Source of the DNA: Tunturibacter gelidoferens
GTDB taxonomy: Bacteria; Acidobacteriota; Terriglobia; Terriglobales; Acidobacteriaceae
Length of the DNA: 64,000 bases
Direction: 5' to 3'
Assembly (NCBI RefSeq): GCF_040358255.1
Contig: NZ_CP132938.1
Span: 434,001-498,000, forward strand
Notes under the pieces: model-generated
What the model saw: the letters and a program-made list of their open reading frames with translations, nothing else
The model's database searches: none
Told to the model about the DNA's origin: nothing
Translations under genes and position numbers: made by a program
Shown here: positions 62,590 to 64,000 of the stretch, piece by piece
Numbering within the stretch: the stretch's first letter is position 1
Layout of the letters: every line of letters starts with the position of its first letter

Positions 62590-63006
62590 GTGTCCAGAAA
62601 AACCGATCGCAACGAGATTCAGCTGCTGGCCAAGTTTCGATCCGAAATTCGACACTTCCTCCAGTTCAGCGAACAAGCCGCCACCGCAGCCGGCCTCCAG
62701 CCGCAACAGCACCAGCTCATGTTGCAGATCGCCGGAGCTCCCGACGACACCCTCGTCACCATCTCCCACATCGCCGAGGTGATGGGCCTGCGACACCACA
62801 CCGTCGTCGAGCTCAGCAAACGGTGCGAGCTGGCAGGTCTGGTGCGACGAACCCACGATCAGAACGACCGCAGGTGGGTGGTGCTCGAACTCACCGCGCA
62901 GGGTCAGGAGGCGCTTCGTCAGCTCTCTGAGGCCCATGCCCAACAACTACGCGAACTGGCCCCCAGCCTTATCCAGGCCCTCACCCGCATCCGCAACACA
63001 AAATGA
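62590..63006 (+). CDS. MarR family transcriptional regulator
   Basis: 138 residues from GTG 62590 with AGAGGG upstream. Winged helix: LQPQQHQLMLQIAG, ISHIAEVMGLRHHTVVELSKRCELAGLV, and wing RRTHDQNDRRWVVLELT; terminal helices for dimerisation. Overlaps the ClC gene by 4 nt (ATGA). Likely controls itself and the ClC gene through the palindrome at 62558. Confidence 0.92.
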   Translation: MSRKTDRNEIQLLAKFRSEIRHFLQFSEQAATAAGLQPQQHQLMLQIAGAPDDTLVTISHIAEVMGLRHHTVVELSKRCELAGLVRRTHDQNDRRWVVLELTAQGQEALRQLSEAHAQQLRELAPSLIQALTRIRNTK

Positions 63007-64000
63007 TCGCTGCGCCGCATGAAACACAACCTCAGAACACAACCTCGGAATCACAAAACCGAAACACAAACTCAGCAGAGGGAAGGACAAACTTGAAGTC
63101 AGAACCATCCATTCTCAAGGATTTCACGGTTGATCGACGGGTCTGGCTGCTCTCCGGCGTCTCCATCGGCATCGGTCTATGCGCCACCCTGCTCGCCGTT
63201 CTACTCCTGCGTGCTATCGCATTCTCAACCAACATCTTCTACTACCACCGCTTCAGCCTCGCCCCGGTCTCTCCCGCAGGAAGCCACCTAGGACATTGGA
63301 TGGTCGTCGTCCCAGTCCTGGGAGGCCTGCTCGTTGGCCTTATGGCGCGCTTCGGCTCGGATAAGATCCGCGGGCACGGTATCCCGGAAGCTATCGAAGC
63401 CATCCTCCTGCATCGCGCTAAAGTTGCTCCGAAGATTGCCCTCCTGAAACCCATCTCCGCCGCCATTGCGATCGGCTCAGGCGGCCCATTCGGCGCCGAA
63501 GGCCCCATCATCATGACCGGCGGAGCCGTGGGATCGCTCATTGGTCAGTGGATGCACGTCACCGATGCAGAGAGAACCACGCTCCTCGTCGCCGGTGCGG
63601 CAGCGGGCATGTCGGCAACCTTTGCCACGCCCGTGGCTGCCATTCTTCTTGCCGTCGAACTCCTTCTCTTCGAATGGCGCCCGCGAAGCCTGGTCCCGGT
63701 AGCGATTGCCAGCGTCACAGCATCACTCTTCCGGGTCTACTGGCTTGGCGCGGGGCCGATCTTTCCTATGCCGGTCATAACCGGAACTCATGGTGCTCCC
63801 TTCGTGATCGGCGCTCTCTTCCTGGGTGCTCTCCTCGGCCTCATCGCTGCCGGCATGAGCCGCATGATGTATGCCTTCGAGGATCTATTCGAGCACCTGC
63901 ATCTCCACTGGATGTGGTGGCCCGCAATCGGCGGCATTGGCATTGGAGTCGGTGGCCTCTTCTTCCCCCGGGGCCTTGGAGTCGGGTACGACAACATCGC
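63003..64000 (+). CDS. ClC family chloride channel/transporter (3' end outside window)
   Basis: The frame is open from ATG 63003 to the window end, giving 332 residues. A polar leader of 30 residues precedes helices. ClC signatures: IRGHGIPEAIEAI, SGGPFGAEGPIIMTGGAVGS with the gating Glu of GxEGP, and AAAGMSATFATPVAAILLAVELLLF. The internal proton Glu of antiporters (EE in E. coli ClcA) reads EL here, a channel-like feature. The GHGIPE form is common in bacterial ClC proteins with C-terminal CBS domains, which would lie beyond the window. Confidence 0.9.
   Translation, partial: MIAAPHETQPQNTTSESQNRNTNSAEGRTNLKSEPSILKDFTVDRRVWLLSGVSIGIGLCATLLAVLLLRAIAFSTNIFYYHRFSLAPVSPAGSHLGHWMVVVPVLGGLLVGLMARFGSDKIRGHGIPEAIEAILLHRAKVAPKIALLKPISAAIAIGSGGPFGAEGPIIMTGGAVGSLIGQWMHVTDAERTTLLVAGAAAGMSATFATPVAAILLAVELLLFEWRPRSLVPVAIASVTASLFRVYWLGAGPIFPMPVITGTHGAPFVIGALFLGALLGLIAAGMSRMMYAFEDLFEHLHLHWMWWPAIGGIGIGVGGLFFPRGLGVGYDNI

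Noticed and set aside
1..64000. CRISPR arrays, rRNA, tRNA or a prophage
   Set aside because: No regularly spaced direct repeats, no cas or phage structural genes and no cloverleaf-like sequence were found on reading both strands.

Overview
The window looks like chromosomal DNA from an acidobacterium of the Terriglobia type (Granulicella, Edaphobacter or Terriglobus-like). This is inferred from the high-GC coding DNA, the gene order nadC-birA-coaX-hypothetical-rlmD-comEC, the number of BlaI/M56 and exosortase-type genes, and the overall protein character; no rRNA or tRNA gene is present to confirm it.

Layout. 1-3000: the 3' end of tldD and a complete tldE/pmbA, separated by a tandem pair of small putative zinc-binding proteins and a reverse-strand SnoaL-like gene. 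3000-9600: a UvrC-like protein with a degenerate nuclease domain, a STAS protein, an exported carboxylesterase, a twice-frameshifted Ntn hydrolase pseudogene and rpe. 9700-16500: a BamD-like TPR protein, two exported beta-repeat membrane proteins, valS, and a second, decayed copy of the valS tail lying beyond an inverted SnoaL gene. 16500-20040: BlaI plus M56/TonB peptidase, and an ArsR-SRPBCC-membrane protein operon, both with visible operators, then a zinc-ribbon gene. 20100-26760: a Tat-exported ureohydrolase-like protein, an ABC-2 exporter, an inverted FUSC transporter followed by a decayed copy of the ABC permease tail, and a CPBP protease. 26966-31200: a DUF2252 protein, a repeat cluster, and a complete 2748-bp IS1595-type transposon (24-bp perfect terminal repeats, 8-bp target duplication) carrying passenger genes. 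31400-38900: the nadC-birA-coaX-hypothetical-rlmD-comEC cofactor/RNA/competence operon. 39000-48900: GNAT, GH27 alpha-galactosidase, NHL-repeat lipoprotein, an exosortase beside a 63-residue candidate substrate, M1 aminopeptidase and a methyltransferase. 49139-59145 (all minus strand): a glucose-use block. GH15 glucoamylase releases glucose, glk phosphorylates it, zwf and pgl run the oxidative pentose phosphate steps, and tkt the non-oxidative branch. 59344-64000: Mn-type superoxide dismutase, an exported protein, a dead FucP-like permease, and a marR-clc operon with its operator and a divergent 40-codon membrane ORF.

The most unusual theme is that two genes (valS and an ABC permease) each have a decayed duplicate of their 3' end a short way downstream, with a single oppositely oriented gene between parent and copy. 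This arrangement suggests insertion of DNA at gene 3' ends. Other points of interest are the passenger-carrying IS1595 element, three loci of a dispersed palindromic repeat, well-defined operators for BlaI, ArsR and MarR regulators, a ureohydrolase with altered metal ligands, and the exosortase/mini-substrate pair.
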